Part shown: positions 1-12,881 of the stretch, in pieces
Numbering within the stretch: the stretch's first letter is position 1
How the letters are laid out: each line of letters starts with the position of its first letter
Source: Paracoccaceae bacterium
GTDB lineage: Bacteria; Pseudomonadota; Alphaproteobacteria; Rhodobacterales; Rhodobacteraceae
Assembly (NCBI GenBank): GCA_024742695.1
Contig: JANSXY010000013.1
Coordinates: forward strand, 30,988-94,987
Reading direction: 5' to 3'
Length of the DNA: 64,000 nucleotides
Made by a program: the position numbers and the translations under genes
Notes under the pieces: model-generated
Databases searched by the model: none
Told to the model about the DNA's origin: nothing
Seen by the model: the letters and a program-made list of their open reading frames with translations, nothing else

Positions 1-873
1 CTGTTCGTGCGGCCCTATGGCGTCGTCGGCCAGGTGGAGCCGGTGCCCTGCAACATCCGTGACGACGCGTCGGTGCGCGCCGCGATGGAGGGTGCGGACG
101 CGGTGGTGAACTGCGTCGGCATCCTCAACGAGATCGGCCGCAACCGGTTTGCCGCCGTCCAGGCCGAAGGTGCGGGCCGGGTGGCGCGGATCGCCGCCGA
201 AGAGGGCGTGGCGCGGCTTGTCCATGTCTCGGCGATCGGGGCGGACCCGCAGGGCGCGTCGGACTACGCGCGCACCAAGGCGCTGGGCGAGGCGGCCGTG
301 ACCGAGGCGTTCCCGGGTGCGGTGATCCTGCGGCCCTCGGTGATCTTCGGAACCGAGGACCAGTTCTTCAACCGCTTCGCGGGCATGGCGCGGCTGGGGC
401 CGATCCTGCCGGTGGTCGGCGCCGGCACCCGGTTCCAGCCGGTCTACGTGGATGACGTGGCCCAGGCGGCGGTGGCCGGGGTTCTGGGCCGTGCGGCGCC
501 CGGTGTCTACGAGCTTGGCGGACCCGACGTGGAAACCTTCCGCGCCCTGATGGGCCGGATGCTGGCCGTGATCGGCCGGCGGCGGCTGGTTGCGAACATC
601 CCGTTCTGGGTGGCCCGGATCATGGCGTTCGGCCTCGACATGGTGCAGGCGGTCAGCGGCGGGCTGATCGAGAACAAGATGCTGACCCGCGACCAGGTCA
701 GGAACCTGGCCCTCGACAACGTTGTCGCGGATGACGCGAAGGGCTTTGCCGATCTCGGGATCGAGCCGACGCCGATGGCCTCCGTCCTGCCGGAATACCT
801 GTGGCGGTTCCGGCCATCGGGGCAATACTTCACGATCAAGGCTTCGGCGAAGAACCTGCGCAAGCCGTCCTGA
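1..873 (+). CDS. Complex I NDUFA9-subunit-like NAD(P)-binding protein (5' partial)
   Basis: The frame is open from the first base, so the true start and the N-terminal Rossmann glycine motif lie upstream of the window. What is visible is an extended/atypical SDR fold: NCVGIL after the third strand, a DYARTK motif that places the usual Tyr-x-x-x-Lys pair, RPSVIFG, and QPVYVDD. This matches the bacterial NDUFA9-like proteins, which bind NAD(P)H; their role in bacteria is not well defined (quinone oxidoreductase assembly or redox sensing has been proposed). It overlaps uppP by TGATG, so the two are probably co-transcribed. Confidence is high for the family and low for the physiological role. Confidence 0.85.
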   Translation: MFVRPYGVVGQVEPVPCNIRDDASVRAAMEGADAVVNCVGILNEIGRNRFAAVQAEGAGRVARIAAEEGVARLVHVSAIGADPQGASDYARTKALGEAAVTEAFPGAVILRPSVIFGTEDQFFNRFAGMARLGPILPVVGAGTRFQPVYVDDVAQAAVAGVLGRAAPGVYELGGPDVETFRALMGRMLAVIGRRRLVANIPFWVARIMAFGLDMVQAVSGGLIENKMLTRDQVRNLALDNVVADDAKGFADLGIEPTPMASVLPEYLWRFRPSGQYFTIKASAKNLRKPS

Positions 874-1667
874 TGGGCGGGGGCAACACCTTCGCCGCGG
901 CGCTTCTCGGCCTGCTCGAGGGGCTGACGGAGTTCATTCCGGTCTCGTCGACCGGGCATCTTTTGCTGGCCGGGCATTTCATCGGTTTCGAAAGCGCGGG
1001 AAACACCTTCGAGGTGGTCATCCAGCTTGGCGCGATCCTGGCGGTCTTCGGCGTCTATGCCGCGCGGATCGGCCGGATCGCCGTGGCGCTGCCAAGCGAT
1101 CCCGCGGCGCGCAACTTCGCCGTGGCGATCCTGCTGGCCTTCCTGCCGGCGGTGGTCATCGGGATCATGGCGCATGAGGTGATCAAGACGGTGCTGTTCG
1201 AGACGCCCTCGCTGATCGCCTGGATGCTGATCCTGGGCGGGGTGGTGCTGATCGTGGTCGATCGTCTGCCGCTTCGCCCCCGCCATACCGAGGCAGAACG
1301 CTTCCCGCTTGGCATGGCCTTCGGAATCGGCCTGTGCCAGTGCCTTGCGATGATCCCCGGCGTCTCACGCTCCGGCGCCACGATCGTGGGCGCGCTGGCG
1401 CTGGGCGCCGACAAGCGATCGGCGGCCGAGTTTTCCTTCTTCCTCGCCATGCCGACCATGCTGGGCGCGGTCACCTACGATCTGTATGTCAACCGCGCGG
1501 TGCTCGACGGCGCCGCCTGGGGCGAGATCGCGATCGGCTTCGGCGCGGCCTTCGTCGCGGCGCTGGTCGTCGTGAAGAGCCTTCTGGCCTATGTCAGCCG
1601 CTATGGCTACGCGCTGTTCGGCTGGTGGCGAATCATCGTCGGCGTGATTGTTCTGGCCGCGCTGTGA
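873..1667 (+). CDS. uppP: Undecaprenyl-diphosphatase
   Basis: Integral-membrane phosphatase (BacA/UppP family) that dephosphorylates undecaprenyl diphosphate to recycle the lipid carrier for peptidoglycan and other envelope polymers. The product is 264 residues, normal for the family. Both signature motifs are present: [14 protein letters not shown] (residues 16-29) and PGVSRSG (162-168), with about seven or eight hydrophobic helices. An in-frame extension to base 801 exists, but the ATG at 873 overlaps the upstream stop (TGATG) and starts directly at the conserved N-terminus, so it was chosen. It is the last gene before a 172-base gap preceding gltD. Confidence 0.95.
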   Translation: MGGGNTFAAALLGLLEGLTEFIPVSSTGHLLLAGHFIGFESAGNTFEVVIQLGAILAVFGVYAARIGRIAVALPSDPAARNFAVAILLAFLPAVVIGIMAHEVIKTVLFETPSLIAWMLILGGVVLIVVDRLPLRPRHTEAERFPLGMAFGIGLCQCLAMIPGVSRSGATIVGALALGADKRSAAEFSFFLAMPTMLGAVTYDLYVNRAVLDGAAWGEIAIGFGAAFVAALVVVKSLLAYVSRYGYALFGWWRIIVGVIVLAAL

Positions 1668-1839
1668 GGGACTTCGGCGATATTGGGTATCTATTACTGA
1701 CCTATATTTGCGTCTGATTCCGCTCACCCACAGCATCACGGACCGATTATTCCGATTTTAGGTCACATAAACTGACTTTTCTTTCGCCGCGGCTGGGCGT
1801 AGACCATGCAGGCTCGCGGGGCGCAGGGGAGGTGAGGCA
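1668..1839 (+). promoter_or_regulatory. Intergenic region upstream of the gltD-gltB operon
   Basis: This 172-base gap is the only substantial non-coding DNA before gltD and is more AT-rich than its surroundings around 1680-1780. It must carry the promoter of the glutamate synthase operon. No convincing -35/-10 pair, NtrC site or terminator hairpin could be picked out by eye. A GGGGAGGTGAGG stretch just before the ATG at 1840 serves as the ribosome binding site. Confidence 0.4.
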
Positions 1840-3273
1840 ATGGCCAAGCAACAGATGCTGAAGTTCGTGACGGTCGGCAAGGAGATGCCCGCCAAGCGCG
1901 AGGCCGAACAGCGCACCCATGACTTCGACGAGATCTACGGCGACTACGCGCGCGAAAAGGCGGCCGAGCAGGCCGGGCGATGCAGCCAGTGCGGCGTGCC
2001 CTATTGCCAGTCGCATTGTCCGTTGCACAACAACATCCCGGACTGGCTGCGCCTGACCGCCGAGGGCCGGTTGCAGGAGGCCTACGAGCTCAGCCAGGCC
2101 ACCAACACCTTCCCGGAAATCTGCGGCCGGATCTGCCCGCAGGACCGGCTGTGCGAAGGCAACTGCGTGATCGAACAGTCCGGCCACGGCACGGTGACGA
2201 TCGGCGCGGTGGAAAAATACCTGACCGACATGGCCTGGGACCAGGGCTGGGTGCGGCCGATCGTGGCGGCCGCCGAGCGCGGCGAAAGCGTGGCGATCAT
2301 CGGCGCCGGGCCGGGCGGCCTTGCCGCCGCCGACCGGCTGCGCCGGGCCGGCGTGCAGGTCACGGTCTACGATCGCTACGACCGGGCCGGCGGGCTGATG
2401 ACCTACGGCATCCCCGGCTTCAAGCTGGAAAAGGACGTGGTCGGCAAGCGCATCGAGCAACTCGAGAAGGGCGGCGTGCAGTTCGTGCTGAACTGCAATG
2501 TCGGCGAAGACATCAGTTTCGATGCGATCCGCGGAAAGCACGACGCGGTGCTGATCGCCACCGGCGTCTACAAGTCGCGCGACCTCGGCGGGCCGGGCGC
2601 GGGGGCGGCGGGCATCGTGCGCGCGATCGATTACCTGACCGCGTCGAACCGCAAGGGTTTCGGCGACGAGGTGGCGGACTACGACTCGGGCGAATTGAAC
2701 GCCGAGGGCAAGCGCGTGGTGGTGATCGGCGGCGGCGACACCGCGATGGATTGCGTGCGCACCGCTGTCCGGCAGGGCGCGGTAAGCGTCAAGTGCCTTT
2801 ACCGCCGCGACCGCGCGAACATGCCCGGCAGCCAGCGCGAGACCCAGAACGCCGAGGAAGAGGGCGTCGAGTTCGTCTGGCTGTCGGCGCCCAAGGGCTT
2901 CGCGGGTGATCCGGTCGAGGGCGTCATGGTGCAGAAGATGCGGCTGGGCGCGCCCGACGCCACCGGCCGGCAAAGCCCCGAGGTGATCGAGGGCGCGGAC
3001 TATGTCGAACCCGCCGACCTGGTGATCAAGGCGCTGGGTTTCGAACCCGAGGATCTGCCGGCGCTGTGGGGCGTTCCGGAACTGGCGGTGACGCGGTGGG
3101 GCACGATCCGCGCCGATTTCCGCACCCACGAAACCAGCCTGCCGGGCGTCTATGCCGTGGGCGACATCGTGCGCGGGGCGTCGCTTGTCGTCTGGGCGAT
3201 CCGCGACGGGCGCGAGGCGGCGGATTCGATCCTCGCCTATCTCGACCAGCCCGCGACCGTCGCGGCGGAATGA
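1840..3273 (+). CDS. gltD: Glutamate synthase (NADPH) small subunit
   Basis: Beta subunit of the NADPH-dependent glutamate synthase. It takes electrons from NADPH through FAD and two 4Fe-4S clusters to the GltB subunit in ammonia assimilation. The product is 477 residues, the usual length. Visible features in order: the N-terminal cysteine cluster C48-x2-C51-x4-C56-x3-C60 and a second one at about 94-109 (CGRIC, LCEGNC), the FAD-binding GAGPGG near residue 155, the NADPH-binding IGGGDTAMD near residue 298, and the C-terminal GDIVRGASLVVWA motif. It heads a five-gene operon ending with gltB; the next gene starts within its stop codon (ATGA). Confidence 0.96.
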   Translation: MAKQQMLKFVTVGKEMPAKREAEQRTHDFDEIYGDYAREKAAEQAGRCSQCGVPYCQSHCPLHNNIPDWLRLTAEGRLQEAYELSQATNTFPEICGRICPQDRLCEGNCVIEQSGHGTVTIGAVEKYLTDMAWDQGWVRPIVAAAERGESVAIIGAGPGGLAAADRLRRAGVQVTVYDRYDRAGGLMTYGIPGFKLEKDVVGKRIEQLEKGGVQFVLNCNVGEDISFDAIRGKHDAVLIATGVYKSRDLGGPGAGAAGIVRAIDYLTASNRKGFGDEVADYDSGELNAEGKRVVVIGGGDTAMDCVRTAVRQGAVSVKCLYRRDRANMPGSQRETQNAEEEGVEFVWLSAPKGFAGDPVEGVMVQKMRLGAPDATGRQSPEVIEGADYVEPADLVIKALGFEPEDLPALWGVPELAVTRWGTIRADFRTHETSLPGVYAVGDIVRGASLVVWAIRDGREAADSILAYLDQPATVAAE

Positions 3274-3989
3274 GGTTGGCCGCGATGCGCCCCCTCGCTG
3301 TCGCCGCCATGCTGGCGGCATTGACCCCGGCCACGCCCGCGGCAGCCGGGGCCTTCACCCCGCCGGCGGGCTGCGAGGGGTTCATGACCGTGCAGTTGAA
3401 GAACTGCACGGTCGGCAACTACTACCGCTGTTCTGCCGATCCGGCCGGCGACAGCCGGTCGACCTATTTCGATGGCGAAGGCCCCTATTTCACCAGCCGG
3501 ATCGATGCCGAGACGCGCTGGATGGAAAGCTACGATCACATCGCCGACGAATGGGACTACCTCGAACCCGAGGCTGCCGATCACGCCTCGTTCACCCAGC
3601 TTCTGGCGACCGGGCGCGACGATTTCGATTTTTCCACGACTTCGGAACACGGGGAAACCCGCCGCTATGTCGGCTACGACAGGCTGACCGGCGAGAGCGT
3701 GCGGATCGACGGCATCGCGCTGGAGCGCACGGAATTCGACGTGACCGCCTATGACGAGGCCGGCACCCCGCTCTGGCGCCGGTCCGGCCGGCAGTTCATA
3801 CATCGCGACTGGCGGCTGTTCCTGGCCGATACCGAGACCTTCGAGACCGCCGCGGGCGAGGCCATCGCGACCGAGGATACCCCGGTGGACTTCGCGCTGC
3901 CGGGCGAACGCGGCTTCATGACGACCGATCCGATGTACGGCTGCTCGATGATGATGACCGGCCTGCCGGTCCTGAGGGTGGCGCAATGA
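3270..3989 (+). CDS. Secreted protein of unknown function in the glt operon
   Basis: Not recognised as a named family. The 239-residue product starts with a basic residue followed by a hydrophobic stretch ending in Ala-rich TPAAAGAF, a probable Sec signal peptide, so the protein is likely periplasmic. The mature part is acidic, contains several cysteines (CEGF, NCTVG, YRCSAD, YGCSM) and no obvious catalytic motif. The ATG at 3270 overlaps the gltD stop by ATGA, the same spacing as the other junctions in this operon, so it is preferred over the ATG at 3285. Its place between gltD and gltB suggests co-expression, not necessarily a role in glutamate synthesis. Confidence 0.75.
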   Translation: MRLAAMRPLAVAAMLAALTPATPAAAGAFTPPAGCEGFMTVQLKNCTVGNYYRCSADPAGDSRSTYFDGEGPYFTSRIDAETRWMESYDHIADEWDYLEPEAADHASFTQLLATGRDDFDFSTTSEHGETRRYVGYDRLTGESVRIDGIALERTEFDVTAYDEAGTPLWRRSGRQFIHRDWRLFLADTETFETAAGEAIATEDTPVDFALPGERGFMTTDPMYGCSMMMTGLPVLRVAQ

Positions 3990-4426
3990 AACGGCTGACC
4001 GGGCATTGCCTGTGCGGCGCCGTCACGCTTGATGTCGCGCCCGCGAAAGAGGTGCTGACGGCGTGCAACTGCGAAAACTGCCGACGCTGGACCGGAGGCG
4101 TGAACTTCACCTTCGAGGTCGAGGCCGAAACCGCGCGGATCGACGGGCCGGTACGGACCTATTCACCCGAAAACTGGGCCGAGCGGGCTTTCTGCGGCGC
4201 CTGCGGATCGGGCATCTCCTATCGCTTCACCGGGGACGGTCCGTTGAACGGTCTTCTGAAGGTGTCGGCCGGTCTGTTTGACGACGCCGGTGGCCGCCGG
4301 CTGGGGACAGAGTTCTTCGCCGACCAGCGCCCGGCGGCCTTCAACCTCGGCCAGCCGCATCCGACGATGACCGCGGCCGAGGTTGCCGCGGTGCTCGGCC
4401 CGGACTTGCCGGAGGGCAAGCCATGA
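3986..4426 (+). CDS. GFA-family zinc-binding protein, copy 1
   Basis: Member of the GFA family (Mss4-like fold, named for glutathione-dependent formaldehyde-activating enzyme, although most members have no proven activity). The 146-residue product carries the expected zinc-binding cysteines: C8-x-C10, C27-x-C29-x2-C32 and C70-x2-C73. It overlaps both neighbours by ATGA. The next gene is a diverged paralogue with the same cysteine layout, so the pair probably arose by tandem duplication. Substrate unknown. Confidence 0.88.
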   Translation: MKRLTGHCLCGAVTLDVAPAKEVLTACNCENCRRWTGGVNFTFEVEAETARIDGPVRTYSPENWAERAFCGACGSGISYRFTGDGPLNGLLKVSAGLFDDAGGRRLGTEFFADQRPAAFNLGQPHPTMTAAEVAAVLGPDLPEGKP

Positions 4427-4907
4427 CGGAACGGACCGGGGGGTGCATGTGCGGCGCGGTGCGGTTCACCGCGACCGAGGTGCCCGACAGGATCGGCGCC
4501 TGCCATTGCGAGATGTGCCGCCGCTGGACCGGCTCGGCGCTTCTTGGCGTGACCATCCCGCTGGAGAAGGTCGAATGGGACGGCGAAGACCACATCGGCC
4601 GCATCCAAAGCTCGCACTGGGCCGAACGCGGGTTCTGCACGAAATGCGGCAGCGGCCTGTATTTCCGGGTGACGATGGAAGGCGACTATTCCGGCGGCAT
4701 CGAACTGCCCGTCGGCGTTTTCGATGATCCGAACGGCTTCGTGCTGAGCAACGAGATCTACATCGACCACAAGCCCGACAGCTTTGCCTATGCCGGCGAG
4801 GGCCGCAAGCTCATGACCCGGCAGGACTGCATCGACAAGTTCGCCGTCCTCGCGGACGCGCCGCAAAACGCCGCCCCGACGGGCCCGTCCGAGAAGGAGG
4901 AAACGAG

Positions 4908-4911
<4 letters not shown>
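4423..4911 (+). CDS. GFA-family zinc-binding protein, copy 2
   Basis: Second tandem GFA/Mss4-like protein, 162 residues, with cysteines C8-x-C10, C27-x-C29-x2-C32 and C72-x2-C75 at almost the same positions as in copy 1. It has a longer tail (about 25 residues, acidic and Pro/Ala-rich) after the domain. The start overlaps the previous stop (ATGA) and its own stop overlaps the gltB start (ATGA), so translation of gltB is probably coupled to it. Function unknown; the glt operon context says only that it is made together with glutamate synthase. Confidence 0.88.
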
Positions 4912-9266
<4,355 letters not shown>

Positions 9267-9271
9267 CGGAA

Positions 9272-9295
9272 AGGGGGCCCGCGGGCCCCCTTTTT
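9272..9295 (+). terminator. Intrinsic terminator after gltB
   Basis: A perfect GC-rich inverted repeat (GGGGGCCC / GGGCCCCC with a very short centre) followed directly by TTTTT starts six bases after the gltB stop. This is the textbook form of a Rho-independent terminator and closes the glt operon. Confidence 0.88.
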
Positions 9296-9362
9296 CACGC
9301 ACCGCGGAATCGTCCCGGCGCGGGCCGCTTGACCCCGCGGGGCGCGCATGGTTCCTCGCCTC

Positions 9363-10121
9363 ATGGCACGGAAGACGACACCAGCGAAACGGCGCAAGAC
9401 GGCCTCGAAGGCGGGGGCGAGACCCGCGGCCGGGCGGTGGTTCGGCTGGCCGGGGCTGGCGGCGATCCGGCGCTGGCTGTTGCGCGGGGCGCTGGGGCTG
9501 GTGGCCCTCGTCCTCGCCTGGGTGCTGGCCTATGCCGTCGTCAATCCGCCGGTCACGCCCTACATGCTGGCCGAGCGGATGCGGCACGGCCCGCTGGCGC
9601 GCGACTGGGTGCCGATCGAGGCGATGGCCCCGGTCCTGCCGCGCGCGGTCGTGGCGGCGGAGGATGCCAATTTCTGCCTGCACTGGGGCTTCGACATGGC
9701 CGCGATCCGCGCCGCGGTGGCCGAGGGCGGCACCCGCGGCGCATCGACCCTGACGCAGCAGACCGTCAAGAACGCGTTCCTGTGGCACGGGCGAAGCTGG
9801 CCCCGCAAGGCGGCCGAGGCGCTTCTCACCCCGGTGGTGGAGGTGGCCTGGCCGAAACGGCGGATCCTGGAAATCTATCTCAACATCGCGGAATTCGATA
9901 CCGGCGTGTTCGGCGTCGAGGCCGCGGCGCGGCGCTATTTCGAGACATCGGCAGCCGATCTGACGCCCGCGCAGGCCGCGCGGCTCGCCGCGCTGCTGCC
10001 CGATCCGAAGGGCCGCGACGCGGCGCGGCCCAGCGATTTCGTGCGGAACCGCGCCGCGGCGATCCTCGATGGCGCGGCGACGATCGCCGCCGACGGCCGG
10101 GACGACTGCTTTGCGGATTGA
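9363..10121 (+). CDS. mtgA: Monofunctional biosynthetic peptidoglycan transglycosylase
   Basis: Glycosyltransferase family 51 enzyme that polymerises lipid II into glycan strands at the inner membrane. The 252-residue product has a basic N-terminus, one transmembrane helix at about residues 38-60, and the family motifs in order: EDANFCLHWGFD with the catalytic glutamate at E100, GASTLTQQTVKN, RKAAEALLT and KRRILEIYLNIAEF. There is no transpeptidase domain. ATG 9363 is chosen because it opens the basic cytoplasmic tail; ATG 9348 is a possible alternative. Free-standing between the gltB terminator and the damaged GST gene. Confidence 0.93.
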   Translation: MARKTTPAKRRKTASKAGARPAAGRWFGWPGLAAIRRWLLRGALGLVALVLAWVLAYAVVNPPVTPYMLAERMRHGPLARDWVPIEAMAPVLPRAVVAAEDANFCLHWGFDMAAIRAAVAEGGTRGASTLTQQTVKNAFLWHGRSWPRKAAEALLTPVVEVAWPKRRILEIYLNIAEFDTGVFGVEAAARRYFETSAADLTPAQAARLAALLPDPKGRDAARPSDFVRNRAAAILDGAATIAADGRDDCFAD

Positions 10122-10178
10122 TGGACCGGCCCGCGACGGCTATCACCAAGGGGTCTTCGCGGCCCCGAGCATTTCCCG

Positions 10179-10844
10179 ATGAACCGCCTCTACCATGTTC
10201 CCCTGTCCCCGTTCTGCCGCAAGGTGCGCCTGACCCTGGCGGAATAGCGGATCGAGGTGGAACTGGTCGAGGAACGCTACTGGGAGCAAAGCCCCGAGTT
10301 CCTGCGCCGCAACCCCGCCGGCAAGGTGCCGATCCTGCGGATGGAACAGCGCGTGATGTCCGAAAGCCAGGCGATCTGCGAATATCTCGACGAGGTCGCG
10401 CCGGAACCGCCGCTGATGCCGCGCGGCCCCGACGCGCGCTACGAGGTGCGCCGGCTTTGCGCGTGGTTCGACGACAAGTTCCATGCCGAGGTGACCTCGA
10501 AGCTCTTGTACGAGCGGGTCAACAAGAAGCTGGCCAAGGCCGGCTATCCGGATTCGAAGAACGTGAAATCCGGCGCGGGGCGGATCAAGTACCACCTCGA
10601 CTACATGGCCTGGCTGCTGGAACACCGCCGCTGGCTGGCCGGCGACGTGATGACGCTGGCGGATTTCGCCGCGGCGGCGCATCTGTCGGCGCTGGACTAC
10701 ATCTCGGATGTCGACTGGAACCGGTCCGCCGCGGTCAAGGACTGGTACGCCAAGATCAAGTCGCGCCCGGCGTTCCGGTCGATCCTGGCCGACCAGGTGC
10801 CCGGTTTCCCGCCGCCGCCGCATTACGCGGACCTGGATTTCTGA
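10179..10844 (+). pseudogene. Glutathione S-transferase gene interrupted by an in-frame TAG
   Basis: Reading from the ATG at 10179 gives a typical GST thioredoxin-fold N-terminus (MNRLYHVPLSPFC, candidate Cys13), and from codon 24 on the frame continues without a break through the rest of the N-domain (NPAGKVPIL, SESQAICEYLDE) and an all-helical C-domain to the stop at 10842. Codon 23 is TAG (10245-10247), where relatives plausibly have a lysine codon AAG, a single-base difference. Total length of about 220 codons is normal for the family. Either a recent nonsense mutation or a base-call error; a GTG at 10257 could allow a truncated product lacking the catalytic end. No frameshift or other decay is seen. 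Confidence 0.82.
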
Positions 10845-10855
10845 TATCCGTCGCG

Positions 10856-10908
10856 GCGGGGGTTTCACACCCCCGCACCCCCGTGGGATATTTCCGGATC
10901 AAAATGGA
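10856..10908 (+). repeat. Candidate intergenic repeat element (GGGGGTTTCACACCCCC)
   Basis: A short G-run/C-run inverted repeat (GGGGG-TTTCACA-CCCCC) is followed by a second C-run and by GTGGGATATTTCCGGATCAAAATGG. I recall similar G/C-run plus TGGGATATTT-like strings as recurrent intergenic elements in Rhodobacteraceae genomes, but only one copy is seen here, so membership of a repeat family is inference. It may act as the terminator for the GST gene and runs up to the queG ribosome binding site. Confidence 0.35.
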
Positions 10909-10914
10909 GCGGGT

Positions 10915-11952
10915 TTGTCTGCCGATCTGAAGGCACGGATGGAGGCGCGGGCGCGGGCCGAGGGCTTCGCGGGGATGGGCGTTTGCCGGCCGGAGGCGAT
11001 CGGGGACGCGGGCGCGCGGCTGGCGGCGTTCCTGGCCAAAGGCCGGCACGGGCAGATGGGCTGGATGGCCGAGCGCGCGGGCTGGCGCGCCGATCCGCGC
11101 GCGATGTGGCCCGAGGTGCGGAGCATCGTGATGCTGGCCGAGGCCTATACGCCGGATTTCGATCCGCTGGCGCTGCTGGAGCGGCGCGACCGCGCCGCGA
11201 TCAGCGCCTATGCCCGTGGCCGGGACTACCACGACCTGGTGAAGAAGCGGCTGAAACGGCTGGGGCGCTGGCTGATCGACGCGGCGGGCGGCGAGATCAA
11301 GGTGTTCGTCGATACCGCGCCGGTGATGGAGAAGCCGCTGGCCGAGGCCGCCGGGCTGGGCTGGCAGGGCAAGCACACCAATCTTCTGGGCCGCGACCTG
11401 GGCAACTGGATCTTTCTGGGCGCGATCTTCACCACGCTCGATTTGCCGGCGGACGCGCCGGAGGAGCAGCGTTGCGGCACGTGCACCGCTTGCCTCGACA
11501 TCTGCCCGACGCGGGCCTTTCCGGCGCCCTATCAGCTGGATGCGACGCGCTGCATTTCCTACCTGACGATCGAGCATCGCGGGCCGGTGGACGCAGGGCT
11601 GCGGCCGCTGATGGGCAACCGGATCTACGGGTGCGACGACTGCCTTGCGGTCTGCCCCTGGAACAAGTTCGCGGTGGCCGCGCGCGAGGCGGGCTATGCC
11701 GATCGGGTGGGGGAGCCGCCGCTGGCGGAGCTGGCCGGGCTGGACGACGCCGGGTTCCGGGCGCGGTTTTCCGGGTCTCCGATCAAGCGGATCGGGCGCG
11801 ACCGGTTCGTCCGCAACGTCTGCTACGCGATCGGGAATTCCGGCCTGCCGGCGCTTCTGCCCGCCGTCCGCGCGCTTGTCGGCGATCCCGATCCGGCGGT
11901 GGCCGACGCCGCGCGCTGGGCGGTGGACCGCCTGTCGGGCGCGACACCCTAG
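10915..11952 (+). CDS. queG: Epoxyqueuosine reductase
   Basis: Cobalamin- and Fe-S-dependent enzyme for the last step of queuosine biosynthesis, reducing epoxyqueuosine in tRNA anticodon loops (G-U-N tRNAs). The product is 345 residues. The two ferredoxin-type clusters are clear: C187-x2-C190-x2-C193-x3-C197 (ending CPT) and C240-x2-C243-x3-C247 (ending CPW). The N-terminal domain holds the [12 protein letters not shown] segment with the candidate catalytic aspartate, and the C-terminus is the HEAT-like helical tail. No ATG or GTG fits the conserved N-terminus; TTG 10915 with GGAGCGGG just upstream does. ATG 10939 would trim eight residues. Confidence 0.92.
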   Translation: MSADLKARMEARARAEGFAGMGVCRPEAIGDAGARLAAFLAKGRHGQMGWMAERAGWRADPRAMWPEVRSIVMLAEAYTPDFDPLALLERRDRAAISAYARGRDYHDLVKKRLKRLGRWLIDAAGGEIKVFVDTAPVMEKPLAEAAGLGWQGKHTNLLGRDLGNWIFLGAIFTTLDLPADAPEEQRCGTCTACLDICPTRAFPAPYQLDATRCISYLTIEHRGPVDAGLRPLMGNRIYGCDDCLAVCPWNKFAVAAREAGYADRVGEPPLAELAGLDDAGFRARFSGSPIKRIGRDRFVRNVCYAIGNSGLPALLPAVRALVGDPDPAVADAARWAVDRLSGATP

Positions 11953-12022
11953 CCAAACCGCGCGCCATACCCCATCCTCGAGGCGGGGCAGCGAGGCCCC
12001 AGGCAAATCGAAGGAGGATCGC

Positions 12023-12220
12023 ATGAGCCGTCATCCCGTCGATCATCGGACACCCCCCGAGGGTGGCCGTACGGAGCATTTCGCGCAGGTCGAGCGCCAG
12101 TCGGGCGCGGCCGGCAGCCACCCGGCCAGCCGGGCGCTGCATCGCCGTCCGGCCGCGCGCGGCGCGGGCCAGTCCCGTGTTGCCGCCTATGCCAGGATCG
12201 AGCGCGGCCGCGAGGCCTGA
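12023..12220 (+). CDS. Small basic protein of unknown function (65 aa)
   Basis: Unrecognised. The ORF has a strong ribosome binding site (GAAGGAGGA, seven bases before the ATG) and codon usage like its neighbours. The 65-residue product is rich in Arg, His, Ala and Gly, contains no hydrophobic segment and looks disordered. It follows queG with a 70-base gap. The Shine-Dalgarno is the main argument that it is translated; a homologue search would decide. Confidence 0.5.
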   Translation: MSRHPVDHRTPPEGGRTEHFAQVERQSGAAGSHPASRALHRRPAARGAGQSRVAAYARIERGREA

Positions 12221-12416
12221 GGCCGGGCCGCGGCGCCGCGCTTGACCGCGCGCGGCGGCCGGTCTAGACGGGCGGCAGGGTGAAGGCCCCTGCCGCTCGC
12301 GGTCGGCATGACCATGGTGAAGCCTTCGAGATCATTCCGTTCCCCGTGCCGACAGGGCCGGCGGATGGCAAGGCGAGCCCCATCCAGACATACCGGCCCG
12401 GAACAGGACGGAGACG

Positions 12417-12842
12417 ATGGAACCGAGCCCCCCTATCGAGGATCTGAAGGCCGAGGCGCGCCGGCTGCGCAAGGCGCTGGCGGCGGAGGGCGTGGTGATC
12501 GGCCATTCCGCCGCGCTTGACCGCGTGGCGAGGGCGCATGGCCATCGCGACTGGAACACCGCGCATGCCGTGGCGGCCAAGGTGCCGACGCTGCCGGTCA
12601 GGGTGGGCGCGCGGGTAAGCGGGGCCTACCTCGGCCAGCCGTTCCGCGCCGAGGTGCTGGGGCTGACGGTGCTGGGCCGGAACCGGTTCCGGATCACGCT
12701 CGACTTCGACGAGGCGGTGGATGTGGTGGTCTTCGACAGCTTCTCCAACCTGCGCAAGCGGGTGGTGAAGGTGATCGACGCCCGGGGCGAAAGCCCCGAT
12801 CGCACCTCGGACGGGCGGCCGCACCTGCGGATCGCGCGCTGA
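12417..12842 (+). CDS. Glyoxalase-superfamily-related small protein
   Basis: The 141-residue product resembles the short 'glyoxalase superfamily' proteins common in alphaproteobacteria: an N-terminal helical part (IEDLKAEARRLRKAL, then GVVIGHSAALDRVARAHGHRDWNTAHA) followed by a small beta-rich domain (RVGARVSGAYLGQPFRAEVLG). The HGHRDWNTA motif is the most typical part. No metal-binding site of a true glyoxalase I is evident, and the activity is unknown. The gene is monocistronic; the 196 bases upstream hold no other gene that can be supported. It ends at a strong hairpin shared with ilvE. Confidence 0.68.
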   Translation: MEPSPPIEDLKAEARRLRKALAAEGVVIGHSAALDRVARAHGHRDWNTAHAVAAKVPTLPVRVGARVSGAYLGQPFRAEVLGLTVLGRNRFRITLDFDEAVDVVVFDSFSNLRKRVVKVIDARGESPDRTSDGRPHLRIAR

Positions 12843-12848
12843 GGTCGT

Positions 12849-12875
12849 GCGGGGCGCCCCCTGCGGGCGCCCCGC
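12849..12875. terminator. Shared hairpin between convergent genes (before ilvE stop)
   Basis: Perfect 11-base inverted repeat (arms 12849-12859 and 12865-12875, loop CCTGC) in the 39-base gap between the glyoxalase-related gene and the convergent ilvE. There is no T-tract on either side, so it may work as a bidirectional Rho-assisted terminator or as a 3'-end stabiliser. Confidence 0.6.
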
Positions 12876-12881
12876 CGGGTC

